A stretch of DNA of 42,839 nt from Dysosmobacter sp. (GCA_026169195.1 JAPFEH010000024.1:1-42839); one strand, 5' to 3'. Shown: positions 16,923 through 25,475, numbered from the stretch's first letter. Notes: a model not told the origin generated them from the letters alone. Numbers and translations: made by a program.

Positions 16923-18371
16923 ATGCTGGCAAATATTCTGGTATATGATGTGGGCAGCACCTACACCAAGGCGGCGGCGTTCCGGCTGGATCACGGAACC
17001 TTCACGTTTTTGGGTCGGGGTCAGTCGCCTACCACGCTGGAAAACATTCTGGACGGCGCCGGAAAGGCGGAAGCGGCGATCCGCGCGCAGGGCGTGGAAT
17101 TTGACGAAAGCATGAAGCGGTACAGCTCCTGCAGTGCCGCCGGCGGCCTGCGGATGGTGGCGCTGGGATATATGCCCAGAGTGACCGCCAAGGCGGCGAA
17201 AGAGGTGGCCATGACGGCCGGCGCCCGTGTGATGCAGGTGGTGTCTGCGGACGAGCCGCTTTCCTACCGGCAGGAGGTGCTGCTGGAGATCAATCCGGAC
17301 ATCATCCTGCTCTCCGGCGGGACAGACGGCGGAGATGAGAGCTGTGTGCTGGAAAACGCCGATATGATCTGCGAGCTCCACACCAAGGCTACCGTCATTA
17401 TCGCCTGCAACAAATACGCCCAGCGGGCGGTGGCGGAAAAATTCGGAAAAGCCGGCGTGAACTACGTTCGGGTGCCCAACATCATGCCCACCATTCATGA
17501 ATTGAATGTGAAGCCTGCGCGGGAGGCCATCCACGAGCAGTTCATCAAGCAGATCACCCGGGCCAAAGGATTGCTGGATTTCCGGGATACCTTGGCGGAT
17601 CACACGGTGGTGCCGACGCCCGGCGCTGTGCTGCTGGCCAGTGAACTGCTGGCAAAGGGCACCTATGAAGAGGAAGGGACCGGTTCTTTGATTTTGGTGG
17701 ATATCGGCGGTGCGACGTCGGATATCCATTCCGCTCTGCCGGAGCTGGAAAAGCTGTCCATCGAAGAGCGGGGACTGGTCATCAACAATGAAAAGCAGTT
17801 TTCCTACCGGACGGTGGAGGGAAATCTGGGCCTGCGGGTCAGCGCCACCGGAATTCCGGACGCAGTGGGACCGAAGGCCATCCTCCGTGCCATGGATCTG
17901 GAGAATGAGCTGACACCTGAGGATGTGCTGGATTTTGCCCAGAAGCTGGAGGATCAGCCGGATTATATTCCGCAGGGTGAGGTGGAGCAGTCCTTGGAGC
18001 GGGCAATGGCAGCGTGTGCCATCCAGACGGCTTTGCGGCGCCATGCCGGACACTACATCGAAAAGGCAGATCCCATTATGGGCCTCATGGCCGGTGCGGC
18101 TGTGGGAAGAGATCTGCGGAACGTGACCCGGGTGCTTTGTGTGGGCGGTATTTTTGTCCATTCAGATCCGGAGAAGGCGGCCGATATGGTGCGCCGCAGC
18201 TTTGCGGATCCCGGAATCTCTCTGCTGCCCCTGTACGAGCCGCAGGTTATTTTAGACCGGAGCTATCTGCTCTATGCCATGGGCGTTTTGGGAAAACATT
18301 ATCCCGATGCCGCTCTGCGGTTTTTGAAAACCTATGTGGGCGGAGACGCCGCCCCGACCAATCAAAAATAA
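16923..18371 (+). CDS. GlmL/MutL-like ASKHA protein, probable mutase reactivation factor
   Basis: A 482-aa protein of the GlmL/MutL family (not the DNA-repair MutL). Its ASKHA-fold signatures are YDVGSTYTKAAAF (residues 6-18) for phosphate 1 and LVDIGGATSDIHS (about 257-269) for phosphate 2. LSGGTDGGDESCVLENAD lies between them, at about 127-144. In clostridial glutamate mutase clusters GlmL sits beside the mutase genes and is thought to act like a reactivase, removing damaged B12. Here it follows mii and mgm, so the likely client is 2-methyleneglutarate mutase. The family call is good; the client is inferred from position. Confidence 0.82.
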   Translation: MLANILVYDVGSTYTKAAAFRLDHGTFTFLGRGQSPTTLENILDGAGKAEAAIRAQGVEFDESMKRYSSCSAAGGLRMVALGYMPRVTAKAAKEVAMTAGARVMQVVSADEPLSYRQEVLLEINPDIILLSGGTDGGDESCVLENADMICELHTKATVIIACNKYAQRAVAEKFGKAGVNYVRVPNIMPTIHELNVKPAREAIHEQFIKQITRAKGLLDFRDTLADHTVVPTPGAVLLASELLAKGTYEEEGTGSLILVDIGGATSDIHSALPELEKLSIEERGLVINNEKQFSYRTVEGNLGLRVSATGIPDAVGPKAILRAMDLENELTPEDVLDFAQKLEDQPDYIPQGEVEQSLERAMAACAIQTALRRHAGHYIEKADPIMGLMAGAAVGRDLRNVTRVLCVGGIFVHSDPEKAADMVRRSFADPGISLLPLYEPQVILDRSYLLYAMGVLGKHYPDAALRFLKTYVGGDAAPTNQK

Positions 18372-18394
18372 TCATTGATAAATAGGAGATTGAC

Positions 18395-19279
18395 ATGATG
18401 AACGGACCTCAGAAGATGCGGGAACTGTTTGCCGCAAAGAAGACCATTGTTGCCCCCGGCGCCCATGATATGCTGACAGCCAAGATCATTGGCCAGCTGG
18501 GCTTTGACGCTGTTTATATGACGGGTTACGGACAGTCTGCCAGCCATCTGGGCAAGCCGGATGTGGGCCTCATGACCATGAGTGAGATGGTGGCCCGTGC
18601 CGCCAACATGGTGGAGTGCTGCGGCGTGCCTGTTGTTGCAGATGCCGATACGGGCTTCGGAAACGCTGTGAATGTCATGCGTACTGTCCGTGAGTACGAA
18701 AAGGCCGGTGTGGCAGTCATCCAGCTGGAGGATCAGGTCATGCCCAAAAAGTGCGGTCATATGATCGGCCGTGAGGTGGTGTCCATGGAGGAAATGGTGG
18801 GCAAGATCAAGGCTGCCTGCGACGCCCGTCAGGGAGATATGATGATCATGGCCAGAACCGACGCCCGTACCGTCCACGGCATCGACGTGGCACTGGAGCG
18901 TGCACATGCCTATAAAGAGGCAGGCGCCGACATCATTTTCGTGGAGTCCCCCGAGAGCGAAGAGGAGATGCGCCGGATCAACGACGAGCTGCCCGATGTT
19001 CTGACGCTTGCCAACATGGTGGAAGGCGGCCGCACGCCCATGTTTACGTATGATAAGCTGTCTGAATTTGGCTATAATCTGGTCATTTATCCCACTGCCT
19101 CCGTTTATGTGACCACCAAGGCCATGGTGGACCTGTGGGAAGGCTTGAAGCGGGATAAGACCACCGAGACCATGATCGACAAGATGATCGATTTCCCCAA
19201 GTTCAATGAGATCATGGGCCTGCCGGAGATTCGGGCCATCGAGGCCAACTATGCCACCGGCCGCGTTGTCAAGGGCTGA
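18395..19279 (+). CDS. dml: 2,3-dimethylmalate lyase
   Basis: A 294-aa member of the isocitrate lyase/PEP mutase superfamily. It cleaves (2R,3S)-2,3-dimethylmalate to propionate and pyruvate, the last step of the pathway. DADTGFGNAVNVMRTV (about residues 84-99) carries the Mg-binding aspartates, and PKKCGH with Cys120 is the catalytic loop equivalent to KRCGH of PrpB. ARTDAR follows. Two adjacent ATGs (18395, 18398) both fit AGGAG upstream. 2-methylisocitrate lyase would be the alternative from sequence alone; the dmdAB/mii context favours Dml. Confidence 0.92.
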   Translation: MMNGPQKMRELFAAKKTIVAPGAHDMLTAKIIGQLGFDAVYMTGYGQSASHLGKPDVGLMTMSEMVARAANMVECCGVPVVADADTGFGNAVNVMRTVREYEKAGVAVIQLEDQVMPKKCGHMIGREVVSMEEMVGKIKAACDARQGDMMIMARTDARTVHGIDVALERAHAYKEAGADIIFVESPESEEEMRRINDELPDVLTLANMVEGGRTPMFTYDKLSEFGYNLVIYPTASVYVTTKAMVDLWEGLKRDKTTETMIDKMIDFPKFNEIMGLPEIRAIEANYATGRVVKG

Positions 19280-19304
19280 GTACATTCGAAAGGCGGGGAT
19301 AAAC

Positions 19305-20726
19305 ATGTCTGATTTGAGGAGCGCAGTCCAGAGCAAAATGCCGCTGACCATGGGAGAGACCATTGCGCTGGCAAAGGAATTTGAAACCCGTGTAGTCGAT
19401 GTCGTTCTGACGGAAAATGAGATCAGCACCGGCCTTGGACGGGAAGAGCTGCTCAACCGTGTCATGGATGAGTATGAGCACAACCTGAAGGCTGTGGAAA
19501 TGGGCGTGACAGAGGGCAATACCAGCTTTTTGCTGGGAGATGTGGCCGCGCAGCTGCGCAGCAAGGGGACCGGGACCTGCTTCAAGGATGAGTTCTTGGA
19601 TAAGGCGCTGATGTACACCGTTGGCGGCGAGATCGGCAACCATTGCATCGGGATGCGCCCCTGCGCCGGCACCGGCGATTCCTGCCCCTATACCGGATAT
19701 GTCCGGGCCATGATGGACATGGGTGTGGATGCCAGAACCATTGCGGAGATTGCTGCGCTGATGCTGAAAATCGGCGGCCTGTTCCGGGTGGGCAAGGTCA
19801 CCACCGGCTGTAATATGGAGGGCTTCGGCGCCGGCTCTGCCTGTGTGGCGGCAGCTACCGTGGCGCTGGAGGGCGGTACGCCCGAGCAGATGGAAAAGGC
19901 GATGGTCCTTGCCATGTCTCCCACCATCGGCGTGCCCTGCACGCCGCGGGTGCTGGTTCCCGCCCTGTGCACCACCCATGTGGGCGGCGCCATTCTGATC
20001 GGCATGTACGCCGCCCGGATCTGCATGGCGGTGGACATGAATGTCAACGTGCCCTTCGACGTGATGCTGGCCATGGCCTCTCTGGTGCATGTGGCCTCCG
20101 CGAAGAACATCGTTCCTACGGTTGTAGAATATATGGAGCCGTTCTTCCAGCGTACCGCCGCTGTGGAGTCTCTGGTAAGACCGGAGGTCCGCGAGGCAGA
20201 AAAGAAGCAGGTTGCAGAGACGCTGGAGAAAGCAGCGGAAATTTCCAAGAAGCTGGCAAAAGGCGCCGGCACCGTGCTGAGCACCTTCGGTGAAGCCGTG
20301 GTGGGCGGCAGCAGTCAGGCAGTGGGCAGTCCCACCAACTGCGGCCGGATCGCCCATGAGCTGCTGGAGGAGGGCGAAAAAGTCCGGAAGATCACGATTG
20401 AACTGTATCCCGAGCTGTTTGCCCGCCGGACCATCAATATCCCCGGCGTTTTGATGGGCGCGGTATACGGCGCATCCACAGCAGACCACGAGATGTATGA
20501 AAAGTCCGTGGATATGGTAAAGGCGGACGGCATCGAGGTCGAGATCGTCGAGGGACAGGAGCCTTCTATCCAGAAGGTGACGCTGCTGACGGATCGGGGC
20601 CGGACGGTTCAGGTGGACACCCTGAACCGCGGCGGCGGCCGTGTGGTGCTGCGGAATGCAGTCCCGTCTCTGGAGCAGGCCGCAGAGGCTGCCAGACGTC
20701 TGGGCATCGTCATGGTAGAGGCCTGA
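19305..20726 (+). CDS. hmd: 2-(hydroxymethyl)glutarate dehydratase (L-serine dehydratase-like Fe-S enzyme)
   Basis: A 473-aa protein related to the [4Fe-4S] L-serine dehydratases. The N-terminal ~290 residues are alpha-type: IGMRPCAGTGDSCPYTGY around residues 107-124 corresponds to the serine dehydratase core, and further Cys occur in TTGCNMEGFGAGSACV. The C-terminal part (about 330-473) starts with GGSSQAVGSPTNCGRIAHEL, similar to the beta domain substrate loop (SSSHT-type). The two halves are therefore fused in alpha-beta order. It is predicted to dehydrate 2-(hydroxymethyl)glutarate to 2-methyleneglutarate. ATG 19305 follows AAGGCGGGG; the ORF extends further 5', but that part overlaps dml. 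It is the last gene before a terminator. Confidence 0.85.
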   Translation: MSDLRSAVQSKMPLTMGETIALAKEFETRVVDVVLTENEISTGLGREELLNRVMDEYEHNLKAVEMGVTEGNTSFLLGDVAAQLRSKGTGTCFKDEFLDKALMYTVGGEIGNHCIGMRPCAGTGDSCPYTGYVRAMMDMGVDARTIAEIAALMLKIGGLFRVGKVTTGCNMEGFGAGSACVAAATVALEGGTPEQMEKAMVLAMSPTIGVPCTPRVLVPALCTTHVGGAILIGMYAARICMAVDMNVNVPFDVMLAMASLVHVASAKNIVPTVVEYMEPFFQRTAAVESLVRPEVREAEKKQVAETLEKAAEISKKLAKGAGTVLSTFGEAVVGGSSQAVGSPTNCGRIAHELLEEGEKVRKITIELYPELFARRTINIPGVLMGAVYGASTADHEMYEKSVDMVKADGIEVEIVEGQEPSIQKVTLLTDRGRTVQVDTLNRGGGRVVLRNAVPSLEQAAEAARRLGIVMVEA

Positions 20727-20750
20727 CGAAAGACGGATCCATAGAAAAAA

Positions 20751-20796
20751 GGGCTTTCGGTGTTCGGAGGATTCCGAAGGCCGAAAGCCCTGTTTT
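20751..20796 (+). terminator. Rho-independent terminator of the nicotinate operon
   Basis: GGGCTTTCGG (20751-20760) pairs with CCGAAAGCCC (20781-20790), with a second inner stem (TTCGGA/TCCGAA), followed by TGTTTT. It lies 24 bp after hmd and 18 bp before the methyltransferase ATG, so it closes the catabolic operon. Confidence 0.8.
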
Positions 20797-20814
20797 AAGA
20801 AATGAGGAAGAAAC

Positions 20815-21519
20815 ATGCTGCACTTGAAAGAATACGTATCCCATGTGAAGCCGGGGGTGGCGTTGGACGTTGGGACGCGCTTCGGAGAATTTGCGTTTAC
20901 GCTGAAGGAAGCCATGCCGGAGGGTTCGCGGGTCATCGGCATTGACTGTGATGCGGAGACTGTCCGGCAGGCCGGAGAAAAAGCCGCCGGCAGCGGCGTG
21001 GAGTTTCAGGTGGGCGACGGCGCGCATCTGGATTTTCCGGACGGCTCCGTAGAGCTGGCGGCCATCTCCAACACCCTTCATCACATCGAGGATTATGACG
21101 CTGTGCTGGATGAGATGATGCGGGTGCTGCGGCCCGGCGGGACCCTGCTGGTCAATGAGATGTTTTCGGATCATCAGAACGAGGCGCAGGAAAACCACTT
21201 TGCCCAGCACACGCTGGAAGCCAGACTGGATCGGATTTCCGGCGGATTTCAGCGCCCCACTTGGAAAAAAGCGGAGATTCTGCAGATTCTGGAGCGTCTG
21301 GACTTGAAAGAAGTTCAGATTTTGGAACTGCCGGAGGAAGAAGCAATGGACCGGAAGCTGGCGGAAAAGACCGCCAGACTGACCGCCGCCGTAGAGAAAA
21401 AGGCAGCCGGACATCCGGACTTTGATGCGCTGATGGCAGAGGCAAGAGAAATTCAAAGGCGCGTGGAAAAAACGGGGATCCAGCGCTGCACCCAACTGGT
21501 TTATATCGGCAGGAAGTAA
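20815..21519 (+). CDS. Class I SAM-dependent methyltransferase, substrate unknown
   Basis: A 234-aa Rossmann-fold methyltransferase of the Methyltransf_11 type. Motif I is ALDVGTRFGEF (residues 18-28), motif II is VIGIDCDAE and the motif IV region is LAAISNTLHHIEDYD. LRPGGTLLVNEMFSD is the usual post-motif. After residue 150 comes a Lys/Glu-rich helical segment. It starts 18 bp after the operon terminator, with GAGGAAG as ribosome binding site, so it may be expressed by read-through. I cannot assign a substrate, and nothing in the nicotinate pathway requires methylation. Confidence 0.8.
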   Translation: MLHLKEYVSHVKPGVALDVGTRFGEFAFTLKEAMPEGSRVIGIDCDAETVRQAGEKAAGSGVEFQVGDGAHLDFPDGSVELAAISNTLHHIEDYDAVLDEMMRVLRPGGTLLVNEMFSDHQNEAQENHFAQHTLEARLDRISGGFQRPTWKKAEILQILERLDLKEVQILELPEEEAMDRKLAEKTARLTAAVEKKAAGHPDFDALMAEAREIQRRVEKTGIQRCTQLVYIGRK

Positions 21520-21537
21520 TCCTGCTGCAAACAAAGT

Positions 21538-21569
21538 ATGCGCCTGAACCGCTGCCGGTTCAGGCGCAT
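21538..21569. terminator. Bidirectional hairpin between convergent genes
   Basis: ATGCGCCTGAACC and GGTTCAGGCGCAT form a 13-bp perfect stem with a 6-nt loop, placed between the convergent methyltransferase and flavoprotein genes. The flanking T-runs are short (CTTTC and ACTTTG), so efficiency is uncertain. Confidence 0.65.
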
Positions 21570-21573
21570 GCTT

Positions 21574-23046
21574 TCAGTTGATCCGGTAGTGAGCCCCCAG
21601 ACTTTCCGGCCTTTGGAGCGCAGCCCTTGCAACAGCTTCGGCGGTAAACAGCAGGTTCCGGAGCTGGAGCCATGCCTTCCAATCGGCGGGATGGCAGGCG
21701 GAAAATTCTGCTTGGATGGAGGCCAGCTCTTGAAGCGCCTGCTCCAATCCGGATCGGGTCCGGATGACAGAGACGTGCTCCCACATGACCTGCCGCAGAC
21801 GGCGTTTCAGACCGGTGAGGTCATCCGTGCCGGAAACGGGATAGTCGTCCATGACGCGGGCAACGGCTTGTGCAGAGCACGCGGGGGCGGGAGAAGCGGC
21901 AAAACGGGCGGCTTCCCGACCGGCGATGCCGCCAAAAAGAACGGTTTCCGTTAAGGCGCTGCCTGCCAGACGGTTGGCGCCGTGCAGTCCGCCGGTGACC
22001 TCACCGCAGACATAAAGCCCCGCCAGATCCGTGGAGCAGTCCTGCCGCAGAGGAATACCGCCCATAAAGAAATGGGCCACCGGACGCACCAGCAGAGGCT
22101 GGTCGGGGAAGTCACGGTGCATACGGGCGATGTTGGGACACTCCCGTTCCAGATATTCCATGCTGCATCCGGTCAGATCCAAATGAACGCCTTCCTCACG
22201 GAACATGGCACGGGCTACCACGTCCCGATTTTCCAGCTCTTTTTTGGGGTACTGGGGCGTGTCCATGAACCGGATACCGCGGGCATTGCGGAATACGGCG
22301 CCGTGTTCAAAAATATCCGGAAAAATATCGGCCCGTCGGGGGGCGTAGATGCGGTAGGGATAAAACTGCACAAATTCCATGTCCCGCAGGGGAAGACCGC
22401 ATCGGGCAGCCATGCAGTAGCCGTCACCGGTCAGGTCGGAGGTGTTGCTGGTGGCGGCGTAGATGTTTCCCGCGCCGCCGCAGGCCAGAACCACCGCATT
22501 GGCGGGAAAGACCTGAAATTCCTCTCCACAGAGCGCCAGTACGCCGGCGATCCGGTTGTGTTCCACCAGAAAATCACAGGCGGTAACGCCGTCCAATACC
22601 CGAATTCCGGAATCGGCGTCGATCCGGGAGCGAAGCGCCTGCGTCAGGATCCGGCCCTGCTTGGGATCACAGCAGGCCAGATAATCATACTGTCCGGCGC
22701 CTTCCGGCAGGGTGCGGTAGTGCAGGGGGAGGTCACAGGATTTCAGGGCTTCCATGGCTCCGGCGGCGTGCTCCACAAAGAAATCAGCAATCTCCGGATC
22801 TTGGATGCCGGCGGAGGAAGCGCGAAACCGGAGCCGGTATTCCTCCCGCAGACCGGGGGCGTCCGGCGCGAAGCGGTGAACGGACATGGCGACGACAGAA
22901 TTGCCGGAACCGCCGGCGCGGCCCTTGCTTAACAGCGTGACGTCCGGGACGCCTGCCTTTCGTGCACTCAGTGCGGCATACATTCCGGCCAACCCGCCGC
23001 CGATGACTAGCAGAGAGGATGACGGGGCATCAATCACACGTTTCAT
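21574..23046 (-). CDS. FAD-dependent oxidoreductase of the fumarate reductase/NadB family
   Basis: A 490-aa soluble flavoprotein. The N-terminal dinucleotide motif VIGGGLAGMYAAL is followed by GGSGNSVVAMSVHRF, which replaces the HTxAAQGG loop of membrane succinate dehydrogenases, so covalent FAD is unlikely. The substrate domain has HFFMGGI, and the end of the FAD domain has GEVTGGLHGANRLAGSAL. The C-terminal helical domain ends in LGAHYR, like L-aspartate oxidase and fumarate reductase. No Fe-S or anchor subunit is adjacent. ATG 23046 is chosen because GGAGGTGCCC lies just upstream; the longer ORF extends into AT-rich intergenic DNA. It lies downstream of the permease. L-aspartate oxidase, fumarate reductase or a related reductase remain possible. 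Confidence 0.8.
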   Translation of the reverse strand: MKRVIDAPSSSLLVIGGGLAGMYAALSARKAGVPDVTLLSKGRAGGSGNSVVAMSVHRFAPDAPGLREEYRLRFRASSAGIQDPEIADFFVEHAAGAMEALKSCDLPLHYRTLPEGAGQYDYLACCDPKQGRILTQALRSRIDADSGIRVLDGVTACDFLVEHNRIAGVLALCGEEFQVFPANAVVLACGGAGNIYAATSNTSDLTGDGYCMAARCGLPLRDMEFVQFYPYRIYAPRRADIFPDIFEHGAVFRNARGIRFMDTPQYPKKELENRDVVARAMFREEGVHLDLTGCSMEYLERECPNIARMHRDFPDQPLLVRPVAHFFMGGIPLRQDCSTDLAGLYVCGEVTGGLHGANRLAGSALTETVLFGGIAGREAARFAASPAPACSAQAVARVMDDYPVSGTDDLTGLKRRLRQVMWEHVSVIRTRSGLEQALQELASIQAEFSACHPADWKAWLQLRNLLFTAEAVARAALQRPESLGAHYRIN

Positions 23047-23151
23047 GGGCACCTCCAACAGAAAAATGGATATTTTTATTATATATGAAAAAGTATATAA
23101 AATCATATATAATATTCGTATAGAATCTTGGGGAGAACGCAAGGAATGGAT

Positions 23152-23186
23152 ATAGCGCCGCCCGGCCAAAGGCCGGACGGCGCTAT
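23152..23186 (-). terminator. Hairpin after the permease gene
   Basis: A 16-bp stem with one C-A mismatch (ATAGCGCCG...CGGCGCTAT) and a 3-nt loop lies 27 bp downstream of the permease stop on the minus strand. The U-tract is poor, so it may only attenuate transcription into the flavoprotein gene. AT-rich DNA between the hairpin and that gene's ATG (about 23060-23130) could hold a separate promoter. Confidence 0.55.
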
Positions 23187-23212
23187 CAGCAACGGAAATT
23201 TTCGGGAAAGAC

Positions 23213-24499
23213 TTACTTGTTCAGCTTCTCATCCAAGAGCTTGCTGAGGATGATATAGCAGACAAAGGTCAGGGCCATGCTGATGATGGCGGGGATCATA
23301 AAATTGTGATTCAGCGCGATTTTGCCGACCACGGTGCCGATGACCCAGGAGATCATGGCGACCCAGTTGATGGGCCGGTTTTCCTTGGATTTTTTGATGA
23401 AGTAATATTCGGCGATCATCATGCCGGGGATGGGAGGCAGCAGGATCGACAGAGCCTGCACCACGGGCAGCAGATACTTCACGGCGCCCACGGCGGCGAA
23501 GATGGCGGCGGCAGAAGCAATGCCGATGGCCAGCCATGCGTGCTTGACCCTGCCTTCCAGCGGGGTGTCCTTCAATACATTCTGCAGAGCAAGGCCGGCA
23601 GAGTAAATGTTGTTGTCCTGCGTGGTCCAAACGCAGAAGATGGCGCAGATAAACACCAGAATGCCGACGCCCAGAGCGGCGGTTGCCGCTACAAAGCCGC
23701 TTTCATTGGTGGCCTGCGCGGTCATGATGCCGATGACCTCCAAGCTGAACAGACCGATGGCCACGGCAATGGGAGCGCCGATTGCCACATGGGTGGGCTT
23801 TTTGGCATAGCGGCAGACGTCGGGGGAGACAATGCAGCCGAAGATCCATGCGCCTACGAAGGAGGTGGAACCGGCGGCAAAGCTGATCTGCCCGTCGGTG
23901 GGCGGCGCGTATGTAAAGACAGCGTCATAGCCGCCGGCGGATCTGCCGATGGCAATTGCACAGACAACAGTCAAAATCACGGCGCAGGGGGTGCCCAGCC
24001 AGCTGACGATCTCCAGACCCTTTACGCCGCGAATCGCAGACTGAGCCCAGACGGCAACCACCAGAATGGCGGTGATGCTGACGGGAATGGGCCACCACGG
24101 GAAGTTGGATTTGATCAGATTGGAAAAGGTATCGGCGTTGACGGCGATCCAGTTGACGGCGGACAGGGCCAGCAGCAGGGAGAGAATGGAAGAGCTGCGG
24201 GCGCCCATGGACTTGCGGGCCAGCACGGAAGTGGTCAGGCCGGTCTTGCAGGAGATGATGCCCAGCAGGGTGGCCACAACGATCAGCAGAATGTTGCCGG
24301 TGGCGCAGGCCAGAACGGCATCCTTGAAGGGCATCTTGAAGCCTACGGTGGCGCCGGTGACAAAGTTGGAGAGGGAGATGCAGTATCCGGTCAGAATGAC
24401 CAGAATGGTGCCCATTTTTTTGCGGGCGCTTGCGGGGACTTTGTCGAATGCGTATTCGACCTCGCTGGTGGTCTCTTGGAGTTTGGGATCTTTGCTCAT
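23213..24499 (-). CDS. NCS1-family permease (cytosine permease/CodB-like)
   Basis: A 428-aa membrane protein with about 12 predicted transmembrane segments and the NCS1 pattern: GYCISLSNFVTGATVGFKM early in the chain, NWIAVNADTF, then FIGAW-like SFVGAWIFGCIVSPDVCRYAK (shown only as the family landmark) and TTQDNNIYSAGLALQN in TM8. Members carry cytosine, uracil, allantoin, hydantoins or related small N-heterocycles by Na+ or H+ symport. ATG 24499 follows AAAGGAAG. It is transcribed from the promoter at 24657-24685. Its substrate is unknown; proximity to a nicotinate locus makes a pyridine or pyrimidine plausible. Confidence 0.85.
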   Translation of the reverse strand: MSKDPKLQETTSEVEYAFDKVPASARKKMGTILVILTGYCISLSNFVTGATVGFKMPFKDAVLACATGNILLIVVATLLGIISCKTGLTTSVLARKSMGARSSSILSLLLALSAVNWIAVNADTFSNLIKSNFPWWPIPVSITAILVVAVWAQSAIRGVKGLEIVSWLGTPCAVILTVVCAIAIGRSAGGYDAVFTYAPPTDGQISFAAGSTSFVGAWIFGCIVSPDVCRYAKKPTHVAIGAPIAVAIGLFSLEVIGIMTAQATNESGFVAATAALGVGILVFICAIFCVWTTQDNNIYSAGLALQNVLKDTPLEGRVKHAWLAIGIASAAAIFAAVGAVKYLLPVVQALSILLPPIPGMMIAEYYFIKKSKENRPINWVAMISWVIGTVVGKIALNHNFMIPAIISMALTFVCYIILSKLLDEKLNK

Positions 24500-24656
24500 G
24501 GTGTCGCTTCCTTTCTGTTCTGGTGCTGAAATGGCTCCGGAGCGTGGCTGACGTACGGGGCTGCGGCATGACAAAGCCGGCGGAAAGGCCGGCGGCTGTT
24601 GACTGCTGCTTCGCTGTTATCCGGAGAAATCAACAATATGGAATTCGTATAACTGG

Positions 24657-24685
24657 AGTATAGTGTGCCGTTCACAGGTTGTCAA
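24657..24685 (-). promoter_or_regulatory. Sigma-A promoter for the permease transcript
   Basis: On the minus strand: TTGACA (24685-24680), 17-bp spacer, TATACT (24662-24657). It would give a leader of about 150 nt before the permease ATG. The leader contains a GCCGGC/GCCGGC hairpin and two TCCGGA strings. I do not recognise a known riboswitch class in it. Confidence 0.75.
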
Positions 24686-24799
24686 CATTTTATTGGAGAA
24701 TTCTTGTGAAATTATTACAAATAGACGGGCTGAATTGTCGAAAAAGGCAGAAATATGACCAAAATCTGAAAAATATATGAAACAATGAATATACATATA

Positions 24800-24828
24800 A
24801 AAAAAGAATCGCCCCGCGGTGCGGGGCG
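24800..24828 (-). terminator. Rho-independent terminator of the hemW-DUF1847 operon
   Basis: Read on the minus strand, GCCCCGC, loop ACC and GCGGGGC are followed by GATTCTTTTTTTATATG. It directly follows the DUF1847 stop codon. The neighbouring 24690-24798 is AT-rich without coding signal. Confidence 0.85.
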
Positions 24829-24833
24829 GCTTT

Positions 24834-25475
24834 TCAGGTGGATTCCTCCGCATAGGGAAACAGGCGGGGCTTCATGTATCCGCCGGCACAGTGGAGGGCG
24901 CCGATGGGGTTGTGCGCCAGAGCCCGATCCTTGGCAACCAGCGTTGTGACCAGAGCATCGGAGTACCGGTAGAAGAGGCTGTCATGACCGACGCACAGTC
25001 CGAAAGCCACATTCAGGTCCGTATGGGCTTCATTGAGCAGCTTTGCCTGTAAAATCGGGTTGCACATGGTTTCTCGAACACCGGGGCCCCGCACCTGCTT
25101 TTGGATGCCCACATCGGATTTGGCTGTGTGCCCCACTTTGCACATAACGGAGATGACCTCCAGCCCGTTTTTGCGGAAGATATCCGCGGCAATGCGGGCT
25201 TCAGCCTGCAAACCGGAGCAGAAAGCAAGTCCCAGCTTCCGGTATCCCATGGTGTGGCAAAGTTCCACGATCTCCCGGATCCGGGGCCACTGTCCATATC
25301 CCTCCGCTTCGATCTCGGAACAGGCAACATAGAATTCGTGATTTTCCGGCAGGGCATATTCCGGAAGCGGCGTATCCAGAATCTCCGGATGGAGCCGCAT
25401 GGGGCAGTTTTGCGGCAGCTGGTCCAGCTGGCCGTCCCGACAGGCCCTGACGGTACAGTGTGCGCAAGTATACAT
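24834..25475 (-). CDS. DUF1847 family metal-binding protein
   Basis: A 213-aa Cys-rich protein. The N-terminus MYTCAHCTVRAC has a CxxC...C pattern, and further Cys occur in QNCPMRL, AFCSGLQAEA, SVMCKVGHTAK, TMCNPILQA, GLCVGHDSLF and ALHCAGGYMKPRL. That set matches the DUF1847 family, whose members are predicted metal-binding proteins of unknown function and common in anaerobes. It starts 21 bp after hemW on the same strand and is followed by a terminator, so it belongs to that transcript. No reaction can be assigned. Confidence 0.85.
   Translation of the reverse strand: MYTCAHCTVRACRDGQLDQLPQNCPMRLHPEILDTPLPEYALPENHEFYVACSEIEAEGYGQWPRIREIVELCHTMGYRKLGLAFCSGLQAEARIAADIFRKNGLEVISVMCKVGHTAKSDVGIQKQVRGPGVRETMCNPILQAKLLNEAHTDLNVAFGLCVGHDSLFYRYSDALVTTLVAKDRALAHNPIGALHCAGGYMKPRLFPYAEEST

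Noticed and set aside
24500-24650. Riboswitch in the permease leader (purine, NAD, guanidine or THF type)
   Set aside because: I looked for the conserved cores of these classes and could not match them; only a simple GC-rich hairpin is visible.
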